Source: CBDBLK01 sp965215445 (lineage in GTDB: Bacteria > Bdellovibrionota > Bacteriovoracia > Bacteriovoracales > Bacteriovoracaceae). From it: a DNA stretch of 64,000 nt. The notes beneath the pieces are model-generated. The model was given only the letters and a program-made list of their open reading frames with translations, did no database searches and was not told the DNA's origin. The position numbers and the translations under genes are program-made. The stretch spans positions 496,001-560,000 of the forward strand of contig CBDCDT010000002.1 of the NCBI GenBank assembly GCA_965215445.1, given 5' to 3'. Below are positions 8,186 to 16,104 of this stretch, in pieces. Each line of letters begins with the position of its first letter. Positions within the stretch are counted from its first letter, which is position 1.

Positions 8186-9193
8186 ATGCCTAAAATCGGC
8201 CCTCAAAGTCTTTTGATCGTTAAAAATCGCGCCATGGGGGATGCCGTCCTGGGACTGGCCACCATTCAGTATTTAAAAAAAATCCTCCCCCAAACCCGCC
8301 TCATCTATGCCGTTCCCGCCTGGGTGGCCCCTCTTTTTTCCGAAGTCCAAACCGCCGCCGACCAAATTTACCCGCTCTCCCTGAAAAATGGGGTCGATTG
8401 GTTGCGACACTACTTAAAAATCCATCAATTAGGCCCAGAGGCCATTTTTGAAATGTTTCAAACTGGTCGAACACAAAAATTTTTCAGACTTTTCCCCCGC
8501 CCCTATTTTTACCACAACCACCACTTCTCAACAGGGCCTGTTTATGAACAAGGAATCATCAAACCCAATATTCAAAGAGACCTGGATGGTGCTTGGAGTT
8601 ATTTTGGAAAAAAACGAGACTCACCCCTGCCTTCTCATCTCGATTTCCCTCCTCGAATGGAATATCCCACTAAAAAAGAGGATGTCATTACCTTGGGAGT
8701 GGTGGCCACGCGAGAGACGAAGATGTGGCCCTTGAAACACTACGCCCGCTTATGCCAACTTATTTGCAAAGACTATCCCCAGACTCAAATCCAAATTCCC
8801 CTGTCGACCAGTAAGTGCGATCGTGAGATCAAACATTCTCTACGCAGCTTCCAATTGCCCTCACAAGTTCAATTTGTAGAAGCACCACTACAAAAACTGC
8901 CACAAATACTGGCGCGATCGCGGGCCTATATCGGTAATGACACTGGGCTTAAACATATTAGTGCGGCCTTGGGAATAAAAACCTGGACTTTATTTGGGCC
9001 AGAGCCACCCCTCGAATGGCATCCCTACGATACTTCTCAACACTCTTATTTCTATAAAGAAGGACTTGAATGTCGCACTCAACAAGCACACTACTGCCCG
9101 CTTGCGACTTGTTCCAGTATGGAATGTCTCAAGAATTTTTCCCCTGAAACAGTCTGGGAAAGCATAAAAAAAGGCCCACCACGTTTGTCGTAA
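8186..9193 (+). CDS. Family 9 glycosyltransferase (ADP-heptose:LPS heptosyltransferase-like)
   Basis: Start placed at ATG 8186, which puts SLLIVKNRAMGDAVLGLAT at the N-terminus as in GT9 enzymes; the open frame upstream is antisense to the GT2 gene and is not protein-coding. The C-terminal domain has the nucleotide-sugar site YIGNDTGLKHISAALG and WTLFGP. A cysteine cluster near the end (ECRTQQAHYCPLATCSSMEC) is typical for some heptosyltransferases. It probably transfers heptose or a similar sugar to LPS core on the cytoplasmic face. Confidence 0.87.
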   Translation: MPKIGPQSLLIVKNRAMGDAVLGLATIQYLKKILPQTRLIYAVPAWVAPLFSEVQTAADQIYPLSLKNGVDWLRHYLKIHQLGPEAIFEMFQTGRTQKFFRLFPRPYFYHNHHFSTGPVYEQGIIKPNIQRDLDGAWSYFGKKRDSPLPSHLDFPPRMEYPTKKEDVITLGVVATRETKMWPLKHYARLCQLICKDYPQTQIQIPLSTSKCDREIKHSLRSFQLPSQVQFVEAPLQKLPQILARSRAYIGNDTGLKHISAALGIKTWTLFGPEPPLEWHPYDTSQHSYFYKEGLECRTQQAHYCPLATCSSMECLKNFSPETVWESIKKGPPRLS

Positions 9194-9202
9194 GTGGGCC
9201 TT
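9164..9202 (-). terminator. Intrinsic terminator for the SWIB/histone-like gene
   Basis: AAGGCCCAC (9171-9179) pairs perfectly with GTGGGCCTT (9194-9202), 14-nt loop. Read on the minus strand the stem is followed by a run of T (opposite 9164-9170), so it terminates the gene ending at 9221. It overlaps the 3' end of the GT9 gene and may also serve that gene, weakly. Confidence 0.8.
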
Positions 9203-9220
9203 CTGTAAGTAAAATAAAAA

Positions 9221-9748
9221 CTAACGGAGATGCTTACCTAGACAGCCTCCCAATTCAAACATAGAGATTTCGCCCTTGCCAAAAACCCTTCTCAGCTTGG
9301 TATCCGCCAGGATATTGCGCCTGTTTTTTGGATTCTGAAGGTTGTGCTTGCGAATGTATTCCCATATTTTCTTGGTGGCCTGAGTTCGAGGAACTGCCCG
9401 ATTTCCAATCACTGCTGCCAAATCGGCCGAAGGAGTCAAAGGCCTCATAAAAGCGGCATTTGGCTTCCTCTTGGTTCTTTTCTTTGCAGTTTTCTTGGTA
9501 GCGGCCTTTCTCGTAGCAGTCTTTCTAGTGGCCGCTTTTCTGGCAGTCTTTTTCCTGGTAGCAGTCTTTCTGGTCGCTGCTTTTCTGGTGGCCTTTTTCC
9601 TAGTAGCTGTTTTCTTTCTAGTTACTTTTTTTCTAGTGGCCTTCTTTTTTGTTGTTTTTTTCCTCGTCGCTGTCTTCCTGGTTGCAGTCTTTCTGGTAGC
9701 TGTCTTTCTGGTCGCGGTCTTCTTTCGTGTTGTCTTTCTCTTGGCCAT
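9221..9748 (-). CDS. Histone H1-like Lys/Thr/Ala repeat protein with C-terminal SWIB/MDM2 domain
   Basis: Residues 1-95 are an almost pure array of short basic repeats (TATRK, KATRK, KAATR and variants), like bacterial histone H1-like tails that bind DNA non-specifically. Residues ~98-175 form a SWIB/MDM2 domain (FMRPLTPSADLAAVIG, then IWEYIRKHNLQNPKNRR and LGGCLGKHL). Such fusions occur in Chlamydiae and some deltaproteobacteria. Likely a nucleoid-associated protein. A strong AAAGGAGGAA site precedes ATG 9748, pointing to high expression. The repeat DNA can expand or contract. Confidence 0.9.
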   Translation of the reverse strand: MAKRKTTRKKTATRKTATRKTATRKTATRKKTTKKKATRKKVTRKKTATRKKATRKAATRKTATRKKTARKAATRKTATRKAATKKTAKKRTKRKPNAAFMRPLTPSADLAAVIGNRAVPRTQATKKIWEYIRKHNLQNPKNRRNILADTKLRRVFGKGEISMFELGGCLGKHLR

Positions 9749-9780
9749 TTGGTTCCTCCTTTGGTTAGCCTAAAAGTTCC

Positions 9781-10224
9781 TTACCTGATGGTCTTGACCC
9801 ATTCAACGATGGTGCCATCAGAATAAATGTTGCCCGTTCTGCGGTAATTGTGACTTTCATTTAAACTGTACATACGGAAATTATCAATCCTGCAATAGTG
9901 AAAAACCTTGTTCAGGCCCCGTTCTTTGGCCTCGGTTTCAAAAAATTCCTTAATCTCATGGTTATACCCGCTTCCCTGATGGTCAATACGAAGGCCCGTA
10001 TTTTTTGTCAGCAAACTGGAATTTTCTTCTTTCATAAGTGCCACAGCGACAATTTCCTCTTCATTTTTGACACCAAAAAGCTCCCAGCCAGCTTCCATTT
10101 CACACCAAAGGCCCTCCATCGTCCAGTTGAAATCAGGAGAATCTGAAAAAGCGTCGATGGTATAACCATAAACTTCTTCGAGGCTTTCCTCCCTCTTCTC
10201 CACTCTGAAAAAAGTCAGGCCCAT
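9781..10224 (-). CDS. GNAT-like acetyltransferase domain protein
   Basis: 147 residues from ATG 10224 (TTG 10230 is also in frame). The centre has IVAVALMKEENS and then GLRIDHQGSGYNHEIKEFF, like GNAT beta4-alpha3, followed by GLNKVFHYCRIDNFRMYSLN and YRRTG, the usual C-terminal strand-helix. The acetyl-CoA loop is not a perfect QxxGxG/A (QGSGYN), so activity is likely but unproven. It lies 32 nt upstream of the SWIB gene on the same strand and may share its transcript. Confidence 0.65.
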   Translation of the reverse strand: MGLTFFRVEKREESLEEVYGYTIDAFSDSPDFNWTMEGLWCEMEAGWELFGVKNEEEIVAVALMKEENSSLLTKNTGLRIDHQGSGYNHEIKEFFETEAKERGLNKVFHYCRIDNFRMYSLNESHNYRRTGNIYSDGTIVEWVKTIR

Positions 10225-10242
10225 ACGCAAACCTACCCCGCC

Positions 10243-10575
10243 TCACAAAGGGGCCAGCCCTGATAAGTAGGCCGCAAGGTCTTCAATATCCCGATCGCTC
10301 AAATTTTTGATATAGGGTAACATTTCTGGATTTTTGCGCTCTTTTCCCGCTTGCAAGGCCTTAATCGAGGAAATGATATACCAGTCGTGCTGACCGGCAA
10401 CCCGTGGGGTTTTTTCCGCCACATTGCCCTCGCCGTTTGTACCATGGCAGGAAACGCAATTTTGATAGAGGGTTTGCCCCCGCTCTGCATCCGCCGAGAG
10501 TGCGAAAGGACTCACCAAGGCCACCATCCATAAGAAAAAATGCCTTCTCCCCTCCCAAATTCTCATCGCTCTCAT
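10243..10575 (-). CDS. Periplasmic monohaem cytochrome c (class I)
   Basis: A signal peptide (hydrophobic stretch FFLWMVALVSPFALSADA) precedes a single haem site CVSCH at about residue 40 and a downstream Met ligand in NPEMLPYIKNLSD, ending DIEDLAAYLSGL. This is the c553/c4-like class I fold; it carries electrons in the periplasm. GGAGACG lies upstream of ATG 10575. The ResB/ResC maturation genes at 12.0-15.3 kb would attach the haem. GC-rich like its neighbours. Confidence 0.9.
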   Translation of the reverse strand: MRAMRIWEGRRHFFLWMVALVSPFALSADAERGQTLYQNCVSCHGTNGEGNVAEKTPRVAGQHDWYIISSIKALQAGKERKNPEMLPYIKNLSDRDIEDLAAYLSGLAPL

Positions 10576-10627
10576 GGTAACGTCTCCAACAAGGCCGGTA
10601 ATTCTCCCCTACAATGTATCCCCTTAT

Positions 10628-11284
10628 TCACGCTTCCGCAACTACCTTGAGCGCCTCTTTTTGAAAAACGTGGCGTATGAAGCGCCCGAGGGCCAATTTC
10701 TCCCACTCCTCTATTGGGCCACCCTTGAAAATAAACGATTCTCCCTCCAGAGAAAAAAGCTCCCAGTTCAGACCAAACTCCTGACAAAAGGGAGCAAAAA
10801 CCAGATTTTGCAACTCCAAGGCAGCTTGAATATTGCGCAAGTGCCGCCCTTCCCAAGGCATGGAAAGCTTGCCCAAACGCCCTAAAAGAGAATGTAAATG
10901 GGAAAAAAGAAGGTTTTCCTTGAGTCCTGACAACATCTTCTGGGCGGCCTTTTCCAACTCGACCATCCCCTGAAAAGCGGGCCTGCCATTTGCTGTCCTC
11001 AAAAAGCTTTCAAGCTCTCTGTACTCCAGCTTCGACCAGCGAAAGAAATCAGCATTTTGAAGCAACAAGCACAATCCTGCTGCTGCTCCCCAGAGAGCAC
11101 TTTTTGGCCCAAAAAACCGGCGCTCCACCTCCCGACGATCGTAAAACAGGCGGTCAATCCGGCAATTGCCATGCTCCTTCCAGGTCGCATAAAAACCCCC
11201 TCCCAAAGGGGGTTTCGCTTCGGAGTCAAAAACGCAATCCGTTCTCCTGGCAAGTTGTTCGATTCGTTCCATCAGTAGGCCCAT
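10628..11284 (-). CDS. Hypothetical cytoplasmic protein
   Basis: 218 residues, no signal peptide and no recognised domain. Mostly helical by composition, with several amphipathic segments (ELESFLRTANGRP, LEKAAQKMLSGL, ALELQNLVFAPF). ATG 11284 is the longest start; ATG 11272 (MERIEQLARR) is also possible, and neither has a clear ribosome site. It is divergent from the acyltransferase-like gene at 11321 and upstream of the cytochrome c gene on the same strand, with a 52-nt gap. Codon use is GC-rich like the region. Confidence 0.6.
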   Translation of the reverse strand: MGLLMERIEQLARRTDCVFDSEAKPPLGGGFYATWKEHGNCRIDRLFYDRREVERRFFGPKSALWGAAAGLCLLLQNADFFRWSKLEYRELESFLRTANGRPAFQGMVELEKAAQKMLSGLKENLLFSHLHSLLGRLGKLSMPWEGRHLRNIQAALELQNLVFAPFCQEFGLNWELFSLEGESFIFKGGPIEEWEKLALGRFIRHVFQKEALKVVAEA

Positions 11285-11320
11285 ACCATAGAGAAGATAT
11301 TCGTGCTAGGGTAAATAAAT

Positions 11321-12004
11321 ATGACCGAAATTCGCCTCGATCCCCACACTCCCCGTTACCCAATTGTAGACCAGATCAGGGGCACAGCAGTCATCTTAAT
11401 GATTATTTTTCACACTCTCTATGACCTGCGTTGGTTCGGTTACCTTCCCTCTGACCTTCCCATGAGGACTTTTGCCCAAATTATCGTTTTCCTCTTTCTC
11501 CTGTCCATGGGCCTTTCTCTGCCTTTGGCCCACAGGGATGGCATAAAATGGCCGAGTTTCTGGAAGAGATGGGCCAAGCTGGCCCTCACCGCCGGGCTTA
11601 TTTCGCTGGTCACTTACCTACTCTTTCCCACGCGCTGGATTTACTTTGGCACTCTCCACTGTATCTCGGTTTGCAGTTTAATGGCACTCCCCTTTATCCA
11701 CCGTCCAAAACTTGCGGGATTTTTAGGAGGCGCGATTCTCATTTCCGCAGTTTCGGGATTGCACTACCCCTGGGTCAGAATGGATCATTCGAGCATGGAT
11801 TATATCCCCGCCCTTCCCTGGGTAGGCGTCGTTTTGTTGGGCATTTGCCTGCAAAATTACGGTCTGCACCGCTTTCAGCTTCCCGACGCAAGGCCCACGC
11901 GCTGGATAGTATTTTTGGGACGTTGGAGCCTGGGGATTTATTTACTTCACCAACCCATCCTGTTGGGATTGATCTATCTTGTCACCCTGGCCCTTTCCAG
12001 CTAA
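11321..12004 (+). CDS. DUF1624 / heparan-alpha-glucosaminide N-acetyltransferase-like membrane protein
   Basis: Polytopic membrane protein of 227 residues beginning RYPIVDQIRGTAVILMIIFH, the typical first helix of this acyltransferase family with Arg-Gly before the helix and a histidine at its end. About seven hydrophobic helices follow, ending LGRWSLGIYLLHQPI. Related proteins move acetyl groups across the membrane onto sugars. The local target is unknown. It is directly followed by resB on the same strand. Confidence 0.8.
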   Translation: MTEIRLDPHTPRYPIVDQIRGTAVILMIIFHTLYDLRWFGYLPSDLPMRTFAQIIVFLFLLSMGLSLPLAHRDGIKWPSFWKRWAKLALTAGLISLVTYLLFPTRWIYFGTLHCISVCSLMALPFIHRPKLAGFLGGAILISAVSGLHYPWVRMDHSSMDYIPALPWVGVVLLGICLQNYGLHRFQLPDARPTRWIVFLGRWSLGIYLLHQPILLGLIYLVTLALSS

Positions 12005-12024
12005 GATGGCCAAAAAGTTTATTA

Positions 12025-13686
12025 ATGAAGCTCTCTTCTCAAATAGAACAAACGTTAGGCGGCCTGAAATTTGCGATGGTCTTGCTCATCCTCTTTTCTC
12101 TCGCCATGGCGGTGGGCACCTTCTGCGAAAGCTATTTCGGCACGGAGTTTGCCAACCGCGCACTCTACAAAACCCCGCCCTTTATGGCATTGCAACTGGC
12201 GATGTTTTTGTGCATCACTTTTGCCGCTCTGCTAAGATTTCCCCCTCGCAAACGCCTCTACGGCTTTTACACCGTCCACGCGGGCCTGATCATCGTCGGT
12301 GCCGGCAGTTTTATCACCTACTACGCCGGAATTGACGGGCATCTCCCGCTTTTGCCCCAAACTCCCAGTCGGGACATTATTCTCGACGACGACGTTCTCA
12401 AAATTCACTACCTCGAAGAGGGCAAAGTCGTCTCCTACCGCCTGCCCTACACTCCCTTCCCCAAGCACATCGGCCAGAGCTACCAGAACGTCAAAATACT
12501 CGACTACCTTCCCTACGCCGAAAAAAAGTTCAGTTGGCGCGAGCCTTCGGGAGAGGCACAAGCGGCCCAACATTCCGGGGTTTTCCTGCTGGCCAACCCC
12601 AATGTGCAAGAAAAATTCACTCTTTCCCTACACCCGGAAGCAACAGATTTCAAAAGCAATCTCAATCTCGGCCCCCTTTCCATTCAGTATCTTCCCAGCG
12701 GCCTGGCGACTTGCTTTGTCCAAAACAACCCCAGCCAGCTCATCCTCTGGGACAGTAAAAACCAGATCTGTGACACCCCGGAAAAAAGAGGCATCTCCCT
12801 GCAAAAAACCAGAGGGGAAGCGGGCAAAGGGGGCAAACGCTTTTTTGTCATCAGGGAGACTCATGCAGACGGAGAAAAAATTTATAGTTTTTTTCCCGAT
12901 CTCTCACCCTGGCCAATGGATGAAAATTTCCAGGTTCACCGCGAGGCCCCCTTCCGCGTCTTCAATAAAAAAATGTTTGAACAAAAACCTTACCTCTTTT
13001 TATTTGGGGAACACGCCGCCTTTTACGACAAGGAAGAGGAAAAATGGCAGTCCCTAACCCTCAAAAAGGGCCATCCTGCCGAACTCCCCTGGATGGGTTT
13101 TGAACTCACCTTACTAGACCACCAAACCCATAGCGTCCCCGCCTATCACCCCGTCTATACCACTCCCATTCAAAAAAATGGTGAGTTTGTTCGCGGAGGC
13201 ACACGCGCCATTCAAATTGAAATTGAAGGTGAGAAGCATTGGGTCACCCGTGAGACTCCAGTCAAATTGACCGCCGGTGGCAAGCTCATCGGCCTGCAAT
13301 TGCTCAAGTCCAGCTTGCGGCTCCCCTTTGAGTTTGTCCTCACCAAATTTAAAATGGATAAAAACCCCGGCACCGATGACCCTGCCAGCTATGAATCCTT
13401 CGTCAAACTCTTCACCGAAGACGGCCCCCGCGACGCCCATATCTTTATGAATAACCCCCTCAAATACCAGGGCCTGACTTTCTATCAGGCCAGCTATTCC
13501 GTCGATGAACAGGGCAACTACTCTAGCACGCTAAGCGTCAATTATGACCCCGGCCGCTTTTGGAAATACCTCGGCTGTCTTATGCTGGTCTTGGGTTCCA
13601 TCTGGCACTACCGTTTAAATCGCCGAGTTTCCCACAAGGCCCCTGCAAAATTCTCACGCCCCGTGCCTCTCGTCTCGGGGAATTGA
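12025..13686 (+). CDS. resB: ResB-family cytochrome c biogenesis protein (Ccs1)
   Basis: Start set at ATG 12025; the same frame is open further upstream but there it runs across the acyltransferase-like gene. Two N-terminal membrane helices (FAMVLLILFSLAMAVGTF and FMALQLAMFLCITFAALL), a third near residue 90, a long periplasmic domain, then LKYQGLTFYQASYSVD, the conserved ResB signature, and a last helix (KYLGCLMLVLGSIWHY). With ResC it forms the system II haem channel and cytochrome c synthase. 553 residues, complete. Confidence 0.9.
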   Translation: MKLSSQIEQTLGGLKFAMVLLILFSLAMAVGTFCESYFGTEFANRALYKTPPFMALQLAMFLCITFAALLRFPPRKRLYGFYTVHAGLIIVGAGSFITYYAGIDGHLPLLPQTPSRDIILDDDVLKIHYLEEGKVVSYRLPYTPFPKHIGQSYQNVKILDYLPYAEKKFSWREPSGEAQAAQHSGVFLLANPNVQEKFTLSLHPEATDFKSNLNLGPLSIQYLPSGLATCFVQNNPSQLILWDSKNQICDTPEKRGISLQKTRGEAGKGGKRFFVIRETHADGEKIYSFFPDLSPWPMDENFQVHREAPFRVFNKKMFEQKPYLFLFGEHAAFYDKEEEKWQSLTLKKGHPAELPWMGFELTLLDHQTHSVPAYHPVYTTPIQKNGEFVRGGTRAIQIEIEGEKHWVTRETPVKLTAGGKLIGLQLLKSSLRLPFEFVLTKFKMDKNPGTDDPASYESFVKLFTEDGPRDAHIFMNNPLKYQGLTFYQASYSVDEQGNYSSTLSVNYDPGRFWKYLGCLMLVLGSIWHYRLNRRVSHKAPAKFSRPVPLVSGN

Positions 13687-13711
13687 GGGGAAATTAAGGA
13701 GGAGATTGAAA

Positions 13712-15304
13712 ATGAAACTCAAAAAATTTGTTTTCCCCGCCTTGATCTTTTCCGCTCTATCATTCTTTACACAAAAGGCCCTGCCAACTTCCTTTCTCTC
13801 CACCCTTTGCTCTCCTGAATTGGGAACTTTGCCCATCCAACAAAACGGTCGAGTCAAACCCCTACTGGTTCACGCCCGGGAAGTGGTAAAATATCTCTCC
13901 GGCAAAACCAATCCCCTGGGAAAGCACCCTGTAACCACCTATTGCCTGCTCTCCTTTGAACAATTGGGCCTTGGGGAAGCACTTCCCCTCATCGCCTCAG
14001 TGGATCACTCAGAAGTGCGCCAATTTTTGGAACTAGGCGAAGGTGAAAAGGCGATCCCCTACACCCAGCTTTTAGAACGCAGCGAAGACATCCGCCGCGA
14101 AATGTTCCTGGCCGAAGAGGAATCTTCCTACCGCAAGGCCTTACAAAAATTGCTCTCGCGTGCGGGCCTTTACCGCAACATCACCTCGGGACAAAACTGG
14201 TTTATCCCCGAAGTCACCCCCGAACAAACCACCTGGCTGCCCTTGGGAAGTTTTTTTACCAAGAACAGAATCATGGAGGCCCAGGCCCAAAGTTCAAGCA
14301 TACAAGGCCCGGAAAATCTCTTTGCTTCCATCCTGAATACGGCCGCTGAGCGCTTTGAAGAAAAACACGGCAAACTCCACCAACTGGAATACAGCTTCGT
14401 CCAACTGCGCCTACCCACTGTGGCCATGTTGCTCACCTTGCTCGCCCTGGCGGCCCTCACCCTCTGGCGTCGCCTCAAAGTGGCCATGATTATGACCGGC
14501 CTTACCGTCATGGTTCAAATTGCCATCCTCACCATCAGGGTTATCATCTCCGGCCGCGCCCCCATCACCAATATGTATGAAACGGTTTTGTTCAGTGGTT
14601 TCGGCGCCCTCGTACTCGCCCTTTTTATCGGGTACGCCAAACGCGAAAAAACCTTCCTTTATATGGGCCTGGCCTACAATGCCTGCACTCTAATGATGAT
14701 GAATTTTGCCACAGGCATGCTAAACGAAGGACTCAACCCCTTGGTTCCCGTCTTGCGGGACAACTTTTGGCTCTCCACCCACGTCACCACCATCATTATG
14801 AGTTATGGAGCGCTGGCCCTGTCTTGGGTTTTGGCCAACACCGTTTTGATTCAAAAGCGCTTCGGACAACTCTCCTCCAAAGATGAAACTTACTACTCCA
14901 GCCTGGCCTACACCTGCCTGAAGTACGGCACCATTATGCTGGGAGCAGGCGTTATTCTGGGAGGAGTCTGGGCGGATTACTCTTGGGGAAGATTTTGGGG
15001 CTGGGATCCCAAGGAAACCTGGAGCCTGATCGCCTTTTGCCTCTACATGGCCATTCTCCACGGACGTTACACCAACTGGATTCCCCCCCACCGCTTTATG
15101 GCCTGGACGGCCTGTGCCTTCCTTTCGATTTTGATGGCCTGGTTTGGCGTCAACTACATTTTGGCGGCGGGACTGCACAGCTACGGTTTCAGCGAGGGCG
15201 GAGCGGTTTTTCTCGGTTCCACTTTCGCCGCTCAAATCGGCATCTTGCTCATCACCCACACGGGTAAGGGCGGGCCTGCGAATCCCCAGGCACTGGGAAC
15301 CTAA
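13712..15304 (+). CDS. resC: ResC/CcsA-family cytochrome c assembly protein with N-terminal periplasmic region
   Basis: The haem-handling WWD motif is clear: GGVWADYSWGRFWGWDPKET, preceded by the conserved histidine in FWLSTHVTTIIMSYG and followed by LHGRY and GLHSYGF. About eight helices occupy the C-terminal 320 residues. Residues ~25-215 form a large periplasmic segment as in fused or extended CcsBA proteins. ATG 13712 has AGGAGG 8 nt upstream. With ResB it exports haem and ligates it to CxxCH apocytochromes. Confidence 0.93.
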   Translation: MKLKKFVFPALIFSALSFFTQKALPTSFLSTLCSPELGTLPIQQNGRVKPLLVHAREVVKYLSGKTNPLGKHPVTTYCLLSFEQLGLGEALPLIASVDHSEVRQFLELGEGEKAIPYTQLLERSEDIRREMFLAEEESSYRKALQKLLSRAGLYRNITSGQNWFIPEVTPEQTTWLPLGSFFTKNRIMEAQAQSSSIQGPENLFASILNTAAERFEEKHGKLHQLEYSFVQLRLPTVAMLLTLLALAALTLWRRLKVAMIMTGLTVMVQIAILTIRVIISGRAPITNMYETVLFSGFGALVLALFIGYAKREKTFLYMGLAYNACTLMMMNFATGMLNEGLNPLVPVLRDNFWLSTHVTTIIMSYGALALSWVLANTVLIQKRFGQLSSKDETYYSSLAYTCLKYGTIMLGAGVILGGVWADYSWGRFWGWDPKETWSLIAFCLYMAILHGRYTNWIPPHRFMAWTACAFLSILMAWFGVNYILAAGLHSYGFSEGGAVFLGSTFAAQIGILLITHTGKGGPANPQALGT

Positions 15305-15323
15305 AGATCAATTTAAAAAATCC

Positions 15324-15749
15324 TCAAACGTATTCTTCCTTTCCCTTTTCCGAAAGAACCAGTTTGCCCTCGTCGATCATCTTCCGCACTACACTCATCA
15401 CTCTTTCTTCGGCCTCTTCGACCAGGGATAATTTTTGGGGAGGGCCGTTTAAAACCTCTTCGATTTCGCTTTTCATTCCCGAAGAAATATGCTCGAAAAA
15501 GAAAGATTGCAATTCTGCACTTCCCCGCCTCAAGGCCAGTGCCAAATCACCCACTTTGATTTCGCGTAAAAATTCCTGCAGCATACTCACGGTGAGCAAT
15601 TTTAAATCCTCAAAGACCACCATGTTCTGCCTGAGCTGATCGGCCAATTGAGCATCTTGCTCTGTTATTAGAGCGAGAACCTTTTCTCTCTGCGCCAGAT
15701 TAAGCGCCGCCAACATTTTGGCCGCTTCTCTAACCCCTGCTTTGAGCAT
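15324..15749 (-). CDS. Stand-alone FliG C-terminal domain homologue
   Basis: 141 residues that align over their whole length with the end of the middle domain and the C-terminal domain of the flagellar switch protein FliG: DAQLADQLRQNMVVFEDLKLL matches the DPELA-MFVFEDL region, and EFLREIKVGDLALALRRGS matches the ALKG segment, then EEAEERVMSVVRKMIDEGKL. The N-terminal FliF-binding domain and EHPQ motif are absent. It overlaps the end of cutA by 20 nt, so it is co-translated. It may be a motor paralogue or a decayed copy. Confidence 0.78.
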   Translation of the reverse strand: MLKAGVREAAKMLAALNLAQREKVLALITEQDAQLADQLRQNMVVFEDLKLLTVSMLQEFLREIKVGDLALALRRGSAELQSFFFEHISSGMKSEIEEVLNGPPQKLSLVEEAEERVMSVVRKMIDEGKLVLSEKGKEEYV

Positions 15750-16098
15750 TGTCTTCTTTGGGTAATTTCACTTGCCCGGTCACCCAATCGGCAAAAGGAG
15801 AGTGGATGTCGGCGATGGAAAAGGCCATCAGGCAAGGGCATTCATAGGGATGAAATTTTAAAATGTACTCCTCCAAAACGCGAAACTTCTGCCGAAGTGT
15901 TTTGATAAATAGCGGGATTTCTCGCTCCTGCTCAATTTTGCCATCCCACTCATAAAATGAGGTCACTTCGGCACCAATATTCACACAGGCCGCCAGTTTT
16001 TCCTTGACCAAAGCATGGGCCAATTCATGGGCCAACTTTTGTTCGGAAAGGAGCGTATAAACTCCAATGACTTCGCTGGCAGAATTTTCTGGTATCAT
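15730..16098 (-). CDS. cutA: CutA1 divalent-ion tolerance family protein
   Basis: 122 residues with the CutA fold: ALVKEKLAACVNIGAEVTSF, YEWDGKIEQEREIPLFIKT, FHPYECPCLMAFSI and WV near the end. These trimeric proteins are widespread and linked to metal tolerance, though their true role is unclear. ATG 16098 is only 6 bp from the divergent start at 16105, so each gene's promoter must lie inside the other. The C-terminus overlaps the FliG-like gene. Confidence 0.9.
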   Translation of the reverse strand: MIPENSASEVIGVYTLLSEQKLAHELAHALVKEKLAACVNIGAEVTSFYEWDGKIEQEREIPLFIKTLRQKFRVLEEYILKFHPYECPCLMAFSIADIHSPFADWVTGQVKLPKEDNAQSRG

Positions 16099-16104
16099 AA
16101 AACC

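Noticed and set aside
9344..9826. Plus-strand hydrophobic open frames with FLVAVFLVA-type repeats
   Set aside because: Antisense image of the Lys/Thr/Ala repeats of the SWIB protein gene; no ribosome site and no family.
11548..12024. Long upstream extension of the resB frame
   Set aside because: Runs across the acyltransferase-like gene in another frame; the ResB N-terminus begins at 12025.
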